Part shown: positions 7,853 through 15,914 of the stretch, one piece after another
Numbering within the stretch: position 1 is the first letter of the stretch
Layout of the letters: every line of letters starts with the position of its first letter
Assembly: GCF_002995495.1 (NCBI RefSeq)
Contig: NZ_PVZV01000001.1
Coordinates: forward strand, 62,001 to 126,000
Direction: 5' to 3'
DNA: 64,000 nt
Source: Actinocorallia populi
GTDB taxonomy: Bacteria > Actinomycetota > Actinomycetes > Streptosporangiales > Streptosporangiaceae
Program-made: the position numbers and the translations under genes
Notes under the pieces: model-generated
Database searches by the model: none
The model's input: only the letters and a program-made list of their open reading frames with translations
Told to the model about the DNA's origin: nothing

Positions 7853-8485
7853 TCAGAGGCCTCTTTCGATCATGTCGATCAGGAGGTGGGTGGCTTCGGC
7901 GGCCTGCGGGTCCTGGAGGCCGCGCAGCGGGCCGTCTATGAGCAGGACGGCCAGGCCGTGGACGCAGGACCAGACGATGAATTCGGCGCCGGGGCGGCGT
8001 TCGGGCGGGAGGAGGCCGCAGGCGGCTAGGTCGTCCAGGGCGGCGGTGAGCAGTTGGAAGGGGGTCAGTCCGCCGGTTCCGGCCGAGACCGCGGCTTCGG
8101 CCTGGGTCATGTCGTCGGGGACGTAGAACGCGGCGCGGAACAGGCCCGGCTCGGTGCGGGCGAAGGCCAGGTAGCCGGTGCCGACGGCGCGGAAGCGGGC
8201 GCGGGCCGCGGCGGCCGGATCCGCGAGGGGCGGGAGGCCGGTCTGCTCGGCCTCCATCGTGCGGGCGAGGGCGGCCATGGCCTCCAGGGAGACGGCGTGC
8301 ACCAGGGCGTCGCGGTCGGCGAAGTGGCGGTAGGCGGCGTTGGGCGAGACGCCTGCGCGGCGGGTGGCCTCGCGCAGCACCACGGCGTCCGGGCCGCCCG
8401 TCCGGGCGAGTTCGACGCCGGCCTCCAGCAGTGCCTGGCGCAGGTTGCCGTGCCGGTAGGTGCTCCGGCGGGGCGGGTCGGTCAT
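7853..8485 (-). CDS. TetR-family repressor (WHG-type C-terminus)
   Basis: 210 residues; ATG 8485 is chosen because AAGGAGG sits just upstream. The N-terminal TetR helix-turn-helix covers residues about 8-55 (GNLRQALLEAGVELARTGG, then LREATRRAGVSPNAAYRHFADRDAL). The C-terminal part has the WHG-like stretch VGTGYLAFARTEPGLFRAAFY. It is divergent from a three-gene enzyme operon, and two 15-bp palindromes of almost the same sequence lie in the 92-bp gap, one by each start. It most likely represses itself and the operon and is released by a small ligand that one of the enzymes handles. Confidence 0.88.
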   Translation of the reverse strand: MTDPPRRSTYRHGNLRQALLEAGVELARTGGPDAVVLREATRRAGVSPNAAYRHFADRDALVHAVSLEAMAALARTMEAEQTGLPPLADPAAAARARFRAVGTGYLAFARTEPGLFRAAFYVPDDMTQAEAAVSAGTGGLTPFQLLTAALDDLAACGLLPPERRPGAEFIVWSCVHGLAVLLIDGPLRGLQDPQAAEATHLLIDMIERGL

Positions 8486-8500
8486 GGTTCTCCTCCTTAT

Positions 8501-8515
8501 GTGGACAGCATCCAC
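8501..8515. promoter_or_regulatory. TetR operator candidate 1
   Basis: GTGGACAGCATCCAC, a 15-bp inverted repeat (GTGGA/TCCAC), lies 16 bases upstream of the TetR start. It shares 13 of 15 bases with the site at 8548-8562. Confidence 0.72.
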
Positions 8516-8547
8516 ATTAGTGTGCCATGATCGGCCCACGCCAAGAA

Positions 8548-8562
8548 GTGGACAGTGTCCAC
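8548..8562. promoter_or_regulatory. TetR operator candidate 2
   Basis: GTGGACAGTGTCCAC, a palindrome with 6-bp arms (GTGGAC/GTCCAC), lies immediately upstream of the AAAGGAGG ribosome site of the operon's first gene. Its centre is 47 bp from that of the first site. Confidence 0.75.
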
Positions 8563-8577
8563 AAAGGAGGACATCTC

Positions 8578-9192
8578 ATGAGCAAGCTGGTCGTCTCGAC
8601 GTTCCTGTCCCTGGACGGCGTGATGCAGGCACCCGGCGGCCCCCGCGAGGACGACTCCCACGGGTTCCGGCACGGCGGCTGGCTCGTCCCGTACGCCGAC
8701 GAGAAGTTCGGCGGCATCATGGCCGCCCAGCTCGACCGCGCGGACGGCATGCTGCTGGGGCACCGCTCCTACGACATCCTCGCCGCACACTGGCCGAACG
8801 TGCCGGACGAGGAGGGCGGCGCGCGGATCAACGGCATGCGCAAGTACGTCACCACCCGCACCCCGATGACCGCCGCGTGGCACAACACCGAGGTCCTGGT
8901 CGGCGACGCCGCCCGGACCGTCGCCGACCTCAAGGAGCGCACCGAGGGCGAGATCCTCGTCCAGGGCAGCAGCGACCTCCTGCGCACCCTGCAGCGGGCC
9001 GACCTGGTCGACGAGTACCGGCTGCTGACCTTCCCCGTCGTCCTCGGCGAGGGCAAGCGGCTGTTCGCCGAAGGCACCGTCCCCACCTCTTTGAAGCTGA
9101 CCGGCGTGACCAGCACCCCCGCGGGCGTCATCTACAGCACCTACCAGCGCGCCGGTGCTCTCGCCTACGGCTCCTTCGCCCTCGACGCCTGA
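8578..9192 (+). CDS. Dihydrofolate-reductase-like (RibD C-terminal) protein
   Basis: 204 residues from ATG 8578 behind AAAGGAGG. It has the DHFR/RibD_C fold signature: an N-terminal strand LVVSTFLSLDGVMQAPGG, a nucleotide-binding LLGHRSYDILAAHWP, a central EILVQGSSDLLRTLQRADLVDEYRLLTFPVVLGEGKRLF-type C-terminal half (QGSS corresponds to the NADPH-binding GGxx loop). Members reduce pterin- or flavin-like substrates with NADPH, though many are uncharacterised. It heads an operon with a DUF4287 protein and an alpha/beta hydrolase, under apparent control of the divergent TetR regulator. Confidence 0.85.
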   Translation: MSKLVVSTFLSLDGVMQAPGGPREDDSHGFRHGGWLVPYADEKFGGIMAAQLDRADGMLLGHRSYDILAAHWPNVPDEEGGARINGMRKYVTTRTPMTAAWHNTEVLVGDAARTVADLKERTEGEILVQGSSDLLRTLQRADLVDEYRLLTFPVVLGEGKRLFAEGTVPTSLKLTGVTSTPAGVIYSTYQRAGALAYGSFALDA

Positions 9193-9221
9193 CCCCCCAC
9201 CCGGACAGAAAGGACCCCGCC

Positions 9222-9437
9222 ATGACCGCGCCCGCCAAAGGCAACCCCGCCAGCTACTTCCCCGCCATCGAGAAGAAGTACGGCCGCCCCGTCCAGGAGT
9301 GGCTCGACCTCATCAGGTCCTCGCCCCTCACCAAGCACATGGAACTGGTCGCCTGGCTCAAGACCGAACACGGCCTCGGCCACGGCCACGCCAACGCGCT
9401 CGTCGCCCACACCCGCGCGAACGACGAGCAGGCCTGA
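9222..9437 (+). CDS. DUF4287 domain protein
   Basis: 71 residues from ATG 9222. Nearly the whole protein is the DUF4287 domain: NPASYFPAIEKKYGRPVQEW followed by the helix KHMELVAWLKTEHGLGHGHANALVAHT. Function is unknown; the domain often occurs alone or fused to DUF5655 in actinobacteria and firmicutes. It sits 29 bases after the DHFR-like gene and 45 before the hydrolase gene and is probably co-transcribed with both. Confidence 0.8.
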   Translation: MTAPAKGNPASYFPAIEKKYGRPVQEWLDLIRSSPLTKHMELVAWLKTEHGLGHGHANALVAHTRANDEQA

Positions 9438-9482
9438 CGCCCCCCCCCCGCACCACCCCCTTCGACAGGAGCAGAGAAACCC

Positions 9483-10355
9483 ATGCACGACGTCGAGACG
9501 AGAACACTTCAGGTCCCCGGAGCGGAACTGCACTACGAGGTCCGCGGAACGGGCCCGCTGCTGCTGATGATCCCGGGCGCACCGGCCGACGCCGGGGCAC
9601 TGGCCGGGCTCGCAGCGCTGCTGGCCGACCGGTACACCGTCGTCGCCTACGACCAGCGAGGCCTGTCCCGCAGCACCCTGACGGGACCGCCGGAGGACCA
9701 GGACGTCGAGGCCTTCAGCCAGGACGCGCACCTCCTGCTCACCGCCCTGGGCGGCGGCCCCGCCCACGTGCTGGGCAACAGCGGCGGCGCGCTCACCGCC
9801 CTGGACCTGGCTGCCCGCCACCCCGAGCAGGTACGCGCCCTGGTGGTCCACGAACCGCCCCTCCCGGAGCTCCTGCCCGACCGCGAGCACTGGCGCACGA
9901 CGTTCCAGGACGTCCAGGACACCTACCGTGCCGAAGGCGCGGGCGCAGCGATGCAGAAGTTCGTCGCCACCATCGAGGGCGAGCCCAGCGGCCCTCCCCA
10001 GATGCCTGACTTCTCCCAGATGCCGCCCGAGGCGCTGGAGATGATGGGCCGGATCCAGGGGAACCTCGACTACTTCCTCGCCCACGTGCTGCTGCCCGTG
10101 CTGCGCTTCGAACCCGACCTCGCCGCACTGCGCTCCCACGCCACGCCGATCGCCGTCGGCATCGGAGCCGCCTCCCCCGAAGGCGTCCCCCTCCGCTCCG
10201 CCCTGGCACTCGCGGAGCACCTCGGCACCAAGGCGATCGAGTTCCCCGGCGACCACCAGGGCCTGGCCCTCGACGCCGCCACCGGTGCCGAGATCGTCCA
10301 CGACGCCTTCACCCGGCTCACCGAGGCGCAAGCGCAACTGGGCAAGACGGCATAG
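9483..10355 (+). CDS. Alpha/beta hydrolase
   Basis: 290 residues. The order is a beta-hairpin with the oxyanion segment LLLMIPGAPADAG, then YDQRGLSRS, the nucleophile elbow GNSGGA (Ser at about residue 100), a lid with the Met/Pro-rich run SGPPQMPDFSQMPPEALEMM, and a late histidine in FPGDHQGL near residue 260. The substrate is unknown; the family covers esterases, lactonases and haloperoxidase-like enzymes. It is the last gene of the TetR-flanked operon, and ACAGGAGCAGAGAAACCC before the ATG supplies the ribosome site. Confidence 0.85.
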   Translation: MHDVETRTLQVPGAELHYEVRGTGPLLLMIPGAPADAGALAGLAALLADRYTVVAYDQRGLSRSTLTGPPEDQDVEAFSQDAHLLLTALGGGPAHVLGNSGGALTALDLAARHPEQVRALVVHEPPLPELLPDREHWRTTFQDVQDTYRAEGAGAAMQKFVATIEGEPSGPPQMPDFSQMPPEALEMMGRIQGNLDYFLAHVLLPVLRFEPDLAALRSHATPIAVGIGAASPEGVPLRSALALAEHLGTKAIEFPGDHQGLALDAATGAEIVHDAFTRLTEAQAQLGKTA

Positions 10356-10456
10356 ACGGTCCTCCGGCGGGCGGAGTCACGGCCTGCCATCGCGTCGCCA
10401 GGGGCCGGTGGCGGCCGTCCAAACCGCCCCTGTCACCTGACGCCCCCGCCGCCGCT

Positions 10457-11680
10457 TCACACCCGGCGCAGGTTCCTGATCGGCCGGGTCGCCAGCAGCG
10501 CGGCGCAGACCGCGACGCAGACGCCCGACGAGACGAACAGCAGGCTCCGCGGGTCGACGACTTCGGCGGCCGGCCCGACCAGGGCCTGACCGACGGCGGC
10601 CCCGGAGACCGAACCCGCGATCTCGTAGGCGGTCACCCGGTTCAGCACGTCGCCCGGGACCTGCGTCTGGACGCTGGTCGACCACATCACCGACCAGAAC
10701 GCCCAGGCGCAGCCGCCCACCAGGTGCCCGGCGATCAGCAGCGGCAGGGACGGCTCCAGCGCTATCGACAGCGGGATGAAGGTGAAGCCGAAGATGGCGA
10801 TGCCGCCCGCCGCCAGCGGCCGCGCCGGTCTCAGCCTGATCGCGATCAGCCCGCCGACGACCGTGCCGGTGCCGAGCCCGGCCATCGCCCAGCCGTAGGC
10901 GGCGTCGCCGAGCCGTTCGCCGATCAGCCGCGAGCCCAGCGGGATGTAGGGGCCGAAGACCAGCATCCCGAAGAACACCCAGATCACGATCACCGACCAC
11001 ATCCAGGTGCGGGAGCGGAACTCCGCCCACCCGCGCCGCAGGTCGAACAGGACCGTCGAGGTCCGCTTCGGGCCGCCCGCCGGGCGCACCCTGATCAGCG
11101 CGAGGCACAGCCCGCTGAAGGCGAAGGTCGCCGCGTTCAGCGAGTAGACCACGCCCGCGCCGGAGACCGCCATGACCAGACCGGCCAGCACGGGCCCGGC
11201 GAGCTGCGACCCGGCGTCGGCGATCTTGAGGGTGGCGTTGGCGCGCTGCGGGTCGCGGGCGATCAGCGGGATCATGCCGTTGACGCCCGGCTGGAACATC
11301 CCGGCCGCGGTGCCGGCGAGGGAGGAGCAGACGAGCAGCAGCCAGAGCGGCGGCGTCCCGGTCAGGAAGGCCACCGCGACGACGCCCTGGGTCGCCACCC
11401 GGACGACGTCGGCGCCGATCATCACCGTCCGCGCCCCGATCCGGTCGGCGAAGACCCCGCCGAAGACGACGAAGCCGACGGCGGCCAGCGTCCACACCGC
11501 CAGGACGTAGCCGACGCCCGCGACCCCGTAGATCTTCCCCACGGCCAGCGCGGCGGCGACCTGCATCATCGCGTCGCCGAGCAGCGAGACCGAACGTGCT
11601 CCGAAATAGAGGGTGAAATCCCTGGTCCACAGCCTGGACGGGGCCTCGGGACCGGCTCCCCGGTCGAGGGTCGCGGTCAT
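10457..11680 (-). CDS. MFS transporter (DHA3-type efflux)
   Basis: 407 residues from ATG 11680 (GGAGTTCGAGCG in front). It has twelve predicted membrane segments, begins LWTRDFTLYFGARSVSLLGDAMM and has the loop 2-3 motif GGVFADRIGARTVMIGADVV that marks the MFS_3/DHA3 macrolide-efflux and siderophore-exporter group. Members export drugs or secondary metabolites with protons. It is divergent from a GlxA/AraC-type regulator with 85 bases between starts, so that regulator is the natural candidate for its control. Confidence 0.85.
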   Translation of the reverse strand: MTATLDRGAGPEAPSRLWTRDFTLYFGARSVSLLGDAMMQVAAALAVGKIYGVAGVGYVLAVWTLAAVGFVVFGGVFADRIGARTVMIGADVVRVATQGVVAVAFLTGTPPLWLLLVCSSLAGTAAGMFQPGVNGMIPLIARDPQRANATLKIADAGSQLAGPVLAGLVMAVSGAGVVYSLNAATFAFSGLCLALIRVRPAGGPKRTSTVLFDLRRGWAEFRSRTWMWSVIVIWVFFGMLVFGPYIPLGSRLIGERLGDAAYGWAMAGLGTGTVVGGLIAIRLRPARPLAAGGIAIFGFTFIPLSIALEPSLPLLIAGHLVGGCAWAFWSVMWSTSVQTQVPGDVLNRVTAYEIAGSVSGAAVGQALVGPAAEVVDPRSLLFVSSGVCVAVCAALLATRPIRNLRRV

Positions 11681-11765
11681 CGCTCGAACTCCATGCCGAC
11701 CATTCTCGGAAGGATCACCATGACCGGCAGGTGTCCGTAATGACATCATGAAGTACATTCCTGCC

Positions 11766-12701
11766 ATGAGGCATCGCGTGGTCGCGCTGGTCGGTTCGCC
11801 GCTGGAGCTCTACCCCGTGACCTGCGCGTCCGCCGTGTTCGGCTGGCACGGCACGGAGATCCCCCACCACTACGGCTTCCGGATGTGCGCCGAGCACCCG
11901 GGTCCGATCCGGACCACGCTCGGCGTCGACCTGGTCGTCGAACGGGGACTGGCGGAGCTGGCCGAGGCCGACACCGTGCTGATCGCCGGTTGGTGCTCCC
12001 GGCCGGACTCCCCCGCGGTGCTGGAGGCCGTCGGGGCGGCGCACGCGCGCGGCGCCCGGATCGTCGCGGTCTGCGAAGGCGTCTGGATCCCGGCCGCGCT
12101 CGGCCTGCTGGACGGCCGCGGTTCCGCCTCGCACTGGGACCTGGTGGACGAGCTCTCGGCCGCCCACCCGCGGGTGCGGTTCGACGCCAAGGTCCTCTAC
12201 GTGGACCACGGCGACGTGGCAACCGCCGGGGCGTCGGCCACGGCCCTGGACCTCTGCCTCAACCTGGTCCGGAGCGACCACGGCGCGGCGCTGGCCGCCC
12301 GGATCGGCCGCCAGTTCGCCGCCGCCCCGCTGCGCGAGGGCGGGCAGCGCCAGTTCCCCGAGCTGCCGACCCGCGGGCCCGTCCCCGACTCGCTGGCCCC
12401 GCTGCTGGAGTGGATGACCGCCCGGCTGGACCGGCCGCTGACCGTCGAGGACATCGCGGCCAGGTCCGGGGTCTCGCCCCGCACCCTCAGCAGGCACTTC
12501 ACCGAGCAGCTCGGCGTCTCCCCCGGCCGCTGGCTGCTGGAGCGCCGGATCGCGACGGCCCGCGCGCTGCTGGAGGAGACCGACCTGCCGATCGAGACCG
12601 TCGCCCAGCGGGTCGGCCTGTCCTCCGCCGTCAACCTGCGCCGCCGCTTCCACAACGCCCTGCGCACCACGCCCTCGGCCTACCGGAGATCCTTCCGCTG
12701 A
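11766..12701 (+). CDS. GlxA-type AraC-family regulator (DJ-1/PfpI plus HTH_18)
   Basis: 311 residues from ATG 11766 (ATG 11748 is a weaker choice). Residues 1-180 form a DJ-1/PfpI-like domain with the nucleophile-elbow region AVCEGVWIPAALGLLDGR, the partner ASHWDLVDEL and the closing DVATAGASATALDLCLNLV. Residues about 215-305 hold two helix-turn-helix motifs (LTVEDIAARSGVSPRTLSRHF and LPIETVAQRVGLSS) with the AraC signature following. It probably controls the divergent MFS gene, the epoxide hydrolase gene 51 bases downstream, or both. Confidence 0.88.
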   Translation: MRHRVVALVGSPLELYPVTCASAVFGWHGTEIPHHYGFRMCAEHPGPIRTTLGVDLVVERGLAELAEADTVLIAGWCSRPDSPAVLEAVGAAHARGARIVAVCEGVWIPAALGLLDGRGSASHWDLVDELSAAHPRVRFDAKVLYVDHGDVATAGASATALDLCLNLVRSDHGAALAARIGRQFAAAPLREGGQRQFPELPTRGPVPDSLAPLLEWMTARLDRPLTVEDIAARSGVSPRTLSRHFTEQLGVSPGRWLLERRIATARALLEETDLPIETVAQRVGLSSAVNLRRRFHNALRTTPSAYRRSFR

Positions 12702-12709
12702 CCGGTCAA

Positions 12710-12732
12710 GCTAGGACCGAACCTGACCTAGC
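12710..12732. promoter_or_regulatory. Inverted repeat upstream of the epoxide hydrolase gene
   Basis: GCTAGG at 12710-12715 and CCTAGC at 12727-12732 are exact inverted arms 11 bases apart, 20 bases before the ATG at 12753. This is a possible operator. Confidence 0.45.
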
Positions 12733-12752
12733 CGATCTCTAGTGTTCAGGGC

Positions 12753-13898
12753 ATGACGAACATCGAGCCGTTCCGCATCGACATCCCGCAGGCCGACCTG
12801 GAGGACCTCCGCGACCGCCTGGCCCGCACCCGCTGGCCGGACGAGCTGCCCGGCACCGGCTGGTCGTACGGCGTGCCCTCCTCGTACGCCAGGGATCTCG
12901 CCGAGTACTGGCGGACGGGCTACGACTGGCGGAGGCAGGAGGCGGCGCTCAACGAGTACCCGCAGTTCACCACCGAGATCGACGGCCAGAACATCCACTT
13001 CCTGCACGTCCGCTCCCCCGAGCCGGACGCGCTCCCTCTGATCCTCACGCACGGCTGGCCCGGCTCGATCGCCGAGTTCACGAAGGTCATCGGCCCGCTC
13101 ACCGACCCCCGCGCCCACGGCGGCGACCCGGCCGACGCGTTCCACGTGGTGGCGCCCTCCCTGCCCGGCTTCGGGTTCTCCGGCCCCACCCGCGAGACCG
13201 GCTGGACCCTGAGCCGGGTGGCCCGCGCCTGGGCCGAGCTGATGAGCCGGCTCGGCTACGACCGGTACGGCGCCCAGGGCGGCGACAGCGGCTCGGTGGT
13301 CTCCCCCGAGCTCGGCCGCGTCGCCCCGGAGCACGTCGTCGGCGTCCACGTCAACGGCGCCCTGGGCTTCCCGACCTTCGCGCCCGAGGAGATGGAAGGG
13401 CTCACCGAGGCGGAGCAGGCCAGGCTGGCCTCCTACTCGGACCAGGACGGCACGGGCTACGCCATCCTGCAGTCCACCCGCCCGCAGACGCTCGCCTTCG
13501 GCCTGCACGACTCCCCCGCCGGGCAGATGTCCTGGATCGTGGAGAAGTTCAAGGAGTGGACCGACCCGGCGCACGAGCTTCCCGAGGACGCCGTGGACCG
13601 CGACCAGATGCTCACCGACATCACCATCTACTGGCTCACCGGCACCGCCGCCTCCTCCGCCCGCCTCTACAGGGAGACCGCGGCCGACTGGGGACGGCCC
13701 GTCGAGAAGTCCGACGTCCCCACCGGGGTGGCGGTCTTCCCGGGCGACGCGGGGGTCCGCCGCGTCGCCGAACGCGAGCACAACGTGGTGCACTGGTCGG
13801 AGTTCGACCGGGGCGGCCACTTCGCCGCGATGGAGGCGCCGGACCTGCTGGTCGACGACGTCCGCGCGTTCTTCCGGCTCGTCCGCGGCGGGATCTAG
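12753..13898 (+). CDS. Epoxide hydrolase family protein
   Basis: 381 residues, the usual length for the EHN-containing group. An N-terminal EHN segment ([26 protein letters not shown], then [19 protein letters not shown] and [20 protein letters not shown]) precedes an alpha/beta hydrolase core. Core motifs are the oxyanion [14 protein letters not shown], the nucleophile elbow GGDSGS (Asp as nucleophile, as in epoxide hydrolases) and a C-terminal HFAAME histidine. It should hydrolyse an epoxide to a diol; the natural substrate is unknown. The gene stands 51 bases after the AraC-type regulator, with an inverted repeat between them. Confidence 0.9.
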   Translation: MTNIEPFRIDIPQADLEDLRDRLARTRWPDELPGTGWSYGVPSSYARDLAEYWRTGYDWRRQEAALNEYPQFTTEIDGQNIHFLHVRSPEPDALPLILTHGWPGSIAEFTKVIGPLTDPRAHGGDPADAFHVVAPSLPGFGFSGPTRETGWTLSRVARAWAELMSRLGYDRYGAQGGDSGSVVSPELGRVAPEHVVGVHVNGALGFPTFAPEEMEGLTEAEQARLASYSDQDGTGYAILQSTRPQTLAFGLHDSPAGQMSWIVEKFKEWTDPAHELPEDAVDRDQMLTDITIYWLTGTAASSARLYRETAADWGRPVEKSDVPTGVAVFPGDAGVRRVAEREHNVVHWSEFDRGGHFAAMEAPDLLVDDVRAFFRLVRGGI

Positions 13899-13917
13899 GG
13901 CGGGGAGGCGGCCCTCC

Positions 13918-14850
13918 TCAGGTGATCGCCTGGGAGAGGGCCGCGATCTGCCGCCGGGTGAAGTCCCGGACGACGGCGGTCCTGGATTCGACGCTGTCGA
14001 AGCCGTGGTAGGCGCCCGGCACGATGTGCAGGTCACAGGGGACGCCTGCCTGCCGGAGGCGCTCGGCGTAGGCGACGTCCTCGTCGTGGAAGAGGTCGTT
14101 GGTCCCGACGCCGATCCAGGTGGGCGGAAGGCCGGTCAGGTCTTCGGCGCGGGCGGGAGCGGCCGGGTGGGGGACGCCGTCTGGCTGGCCGGGGGTGAGG
14201 CGGGGGCCGAGGTAGGACCGCCAGCCGAAGTGGTTGCTGGCCGGGTTCCACATGCGCAGGCGGCGCTCGTCGACGCCGGTGCGCACGGTGGTGCGGTCGT
14301 CGATCATCGGATAGACGAGGAGCTGGAAGGCAAGGCGGACGTCGGCGCGGTCGCGGGCGAGCAGGGCCAGCCCGGCGGCCAGGCCGCCGCCGGCGCTCGC
14401 GCCGCCGATCGCGATCCGGTCGGGGTCGACGTCGGGTTGGGCGGCGAGCCAGGTGAGGGCGGTGTAGCAGTCCTCCAGCGGGGTCGGGTAGGGGTGTTCG
14501 GGGGCGAGCCGGTAGTCCACCGAGGCGACGACCGCTCCGAGTTCCCGGGCGGCGCGCGCGCAGAAGCGGGAGTCCATGCGGGCGTGGCCGATGACCATGC
14601 CGCCGCCGTGGATCCACAGCAGCGCCGGTCTGCGGCCCTGGACCGCCGCGTCCTCCGCGGCCGAGACCGTCCTGCCGTAGACGTCGACGCGCACTTCCGG
14701 CGTGACGGGCACCTGGACGACGCCCGGGGGGACGCCCCTGTCGGCGAGCCCGGTCAGGGCGCGGATCAACCGCAGCCGACGGGGGCCGACCACTCCGCGG
14801 GGAAGGAACCGCGCGGCTCGCAGGTCGGGATGGAACGCCTGACCGGTCAT
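13918..14850 (-). CDS. Alpha/beta hydrolase, hormone-sensitive-lipase group
   Basis: 310 residues from ATG 14850, chosen over ATG 14865 because AGGAGAGACCTG directly precedes it. HSL-group landmarks are present: the oxyanion motif HGGGM (about residue 80), DYRLAPEHPYP, the nucleophile GASAGG, an Asp in the TNDLFHDED region and a His in GAYHGFD near the end. It is a cytoplasmic carboxylesterase or lipase for short acyl esters. It is convergent with the epoxide hydrolase gene (19 bases between stops), where a 5-bp GGAGG/CCTCC hairpin lies. Upstream sits the inverted-repeat promoter region of an XRE module. Confidence 0.88.
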   Translation of the reverse strand: MTGQAFHPDLRAARFLPRGVVGPRRLRLIRALTGLADRGVPPGVVQVPVTPEVRVDVYGRTVSAAEDAAVQGRRPALLWIHGGGMVIGHARMDSRFCARAARELGAVVASVDYRLAPEHPYPTPLEDCYTALTWLAAQPDVDPDRIAIGGASAGGGLAAGLALLARDRADVRLAFQLLVYPMIDDRTTVRTGVDERRLRMWNPASNHFGWRSYLGPRLTPGQPDGVPHPAAPARAEDLTGLPPTWIGVGTNDLFHDEDVAYAERLRQAGVPCDLHIVPGAYHGFDSVESRTAVVRDFTRRQIAALSQAIT

Positions 14851-14935
14851 CAGGTCTCTCCTCATGGTTCCGCGTCGGTTTCAGGGGTCAGCGTACGGGA
14901 GCCGGCCTCGCCGGTGAAGGGGCAGCGGTTGTCAA

Positions 14936-14977
14936 TCTTCGATCAGATGTAGTACTACTACTATCAATGATCGAAGA
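14936..14977. promoter_or_regulatory. Long-spaced inverted repeat, XRE operator candidate
   Basis: TCTTCGATCA (14936-14945) and TGATCGAAGA (14968-14977) are exact 10-bp inverted arms with 22 bases between, which include the 8-bp palindrome TAGTACTA (14950-14957). It lies in the divergent region between the lipase gene and the XRE gene. Confidence 0.65.
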
Positions 14978-15010
14978 GATGCCATCGTGAAGCCCGGCAA
15001 GGAGAAGCAC

Positions 15011-15040
15011 ATGGACGACTCGGCCGCGAGCGGCCCCTGA
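15011..15040 (+). CDS. Nine-codon leader frame before the XRE gene
   Basis: ATG 15011 follows AAGGAGAAGCAC and encodes MDDSAASGP; its TGA shares a base with the ATG of the XRE gene (TGATG). A GTG at 14987 would lengthen it to 17 codons. It may serve to couple translation of the regulator. No peptide function is implied. Confidence 0.35.
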   Translation: MDDSAASGP

Positions 15041-15288
15041 TGCCCGCCGAGAAGAAGGACGAAGGCAACGTCCACAACCGGATCCCGATGCTGCGGGCCG
15101 AGCGCGGCGTCTCGCGCCGCGACCTGGCCACCGCACTGGGCGTCCACTACCAGACCATCGGCTACCTGGAGCGCGGCGAGTACAGCCCCAGCCTGCACCT
15201 GGCGCTGCGCATCGCCGCGTACTTCGAGGTCCCCGTCGAGGTGGTCTTCTCCCTCGACCCCTTCCCCCGGATCGGGAGCAGCTCATGA
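15040..15288 (+). CDS. Small XRE/Cro-type regulator
   Basis: 82 residues. The helix-turn-helix is at about 15-70 (IPMLRAERGVSRRDLATALGVHYQTIGYLERGEYSPSLHLALRIAAYFEVPVEVVF), a near-minimal HTH_3 protein of the type that represses its own operon together with a membrane protein. Its ATG overlaps a leader frame, and its stop overlaps the start of the next gene by 4 bases (ATGA). The 10-bp inverted repeat about 63 bases upstream is the best operator candidate. Confidence 0.88.
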   Translation: MPAEKKDEGNVHNRIPMLRAERGVSRRDLATALGVHYQTIGYLERGEYSPSLHLALRIAAYFEVPVEVVFSLDPFPRIGSSS

Positions 15289-15914
15289 CGAACGACGAAC
15301 GCCCGACGAATGACCGCGACTCCTCCTGGTGGCACAGGCACCGGGCGAATTCGCAGCGCAAGCGCGCGGAGCGCATACGCGTCCTGGACGAGGAGCTGGA
15401 GCGCCGCATGCCCGCCCGCTACGCCACGCAGCGCGCCCGCCGGGCGTTGGCGGTCGCAGGAGGCGCCTGTCTCGGGCTGCTCTGGGTGGACGCCGCCGTC
15501 GCGTGGATCCTGGCCCCGAGCGACACGGCGATGATCGTCAACTTCGTGGTCCTCGGCATCCTGCTGGTGGTGGGCATCCCGCTCGCCGGCTCGCTCAGCG
15601 CGATCACCCGCGGAATGACCCTCAAGCACGAACGGGAACTCGACGAGCGGGAGAAGACCGCCCGGCTCCGCGCGTTCACGACCGCGCACCGCTGCACGTC
15701 CGTCGTGATGATCCTCGTCATGCTCGTGACCATGTTCGCCGACCGGGACGGACGCGACTCGCAGATCCCAGGCGCCGCGCTGTTCCTCATCCTCTTCGCC
15801 CTGCTGGTGACCCACGTCCTGCTGCCGCTCGTCGTGGCGGCCTGGCAGGCGCCCGACCCGCCCGCGGACGAGGACGAGTTCGACGACGAGCCCGCTCACG
15901 ACACGACGTCCTAG
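15285..15914 (+). CDS. Membrane protein paired with the XRE regulator
   Basis: 209 residues. A charged, basic N-terminus of about 45 residues is followed by two closely spaced membrane segments (about 52-70 and 79-100), a charged helical loop (ITRGMTLKHERELDEREKTARLRAFTTAHR), two more segments (about 135-150 and 160-185) and an acidic tail. Four TM helices with a cytosolic loop after an overlapping XRE gene is a common actinobacterial two-gene module in which the membrane protein is thought to sense a signal. No family function is known. Its stop overlaps the stop of the convergent TetR gene by 4 bases. Confidence 0.75.
   Translation: MTNDERPTNDRDSSWWHRHRANSQRKRAERIRVLDEELERRMPARYATQRARRALAVAGGACLGLLWVDAAVAWILAPSDTAMIVNFVVLGILLVVGIPLAGSLSAITRGMTLKHERELDEREKTARLRAFTTAHRCTSVVMILVMLVTMFADRDGRDSQIPGAALFLILFALLVTHVLLPLVVAAWQAPDPPADEDEFDDEPAHDTTS

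Noticed and set aside
10362-10376. CTCCG/CGGAG hairpin after the alpha/beta hydrolase gene
   Set aside because: Only 5 bp of pairing in very GC-rich sequence; such stems occur by chance.
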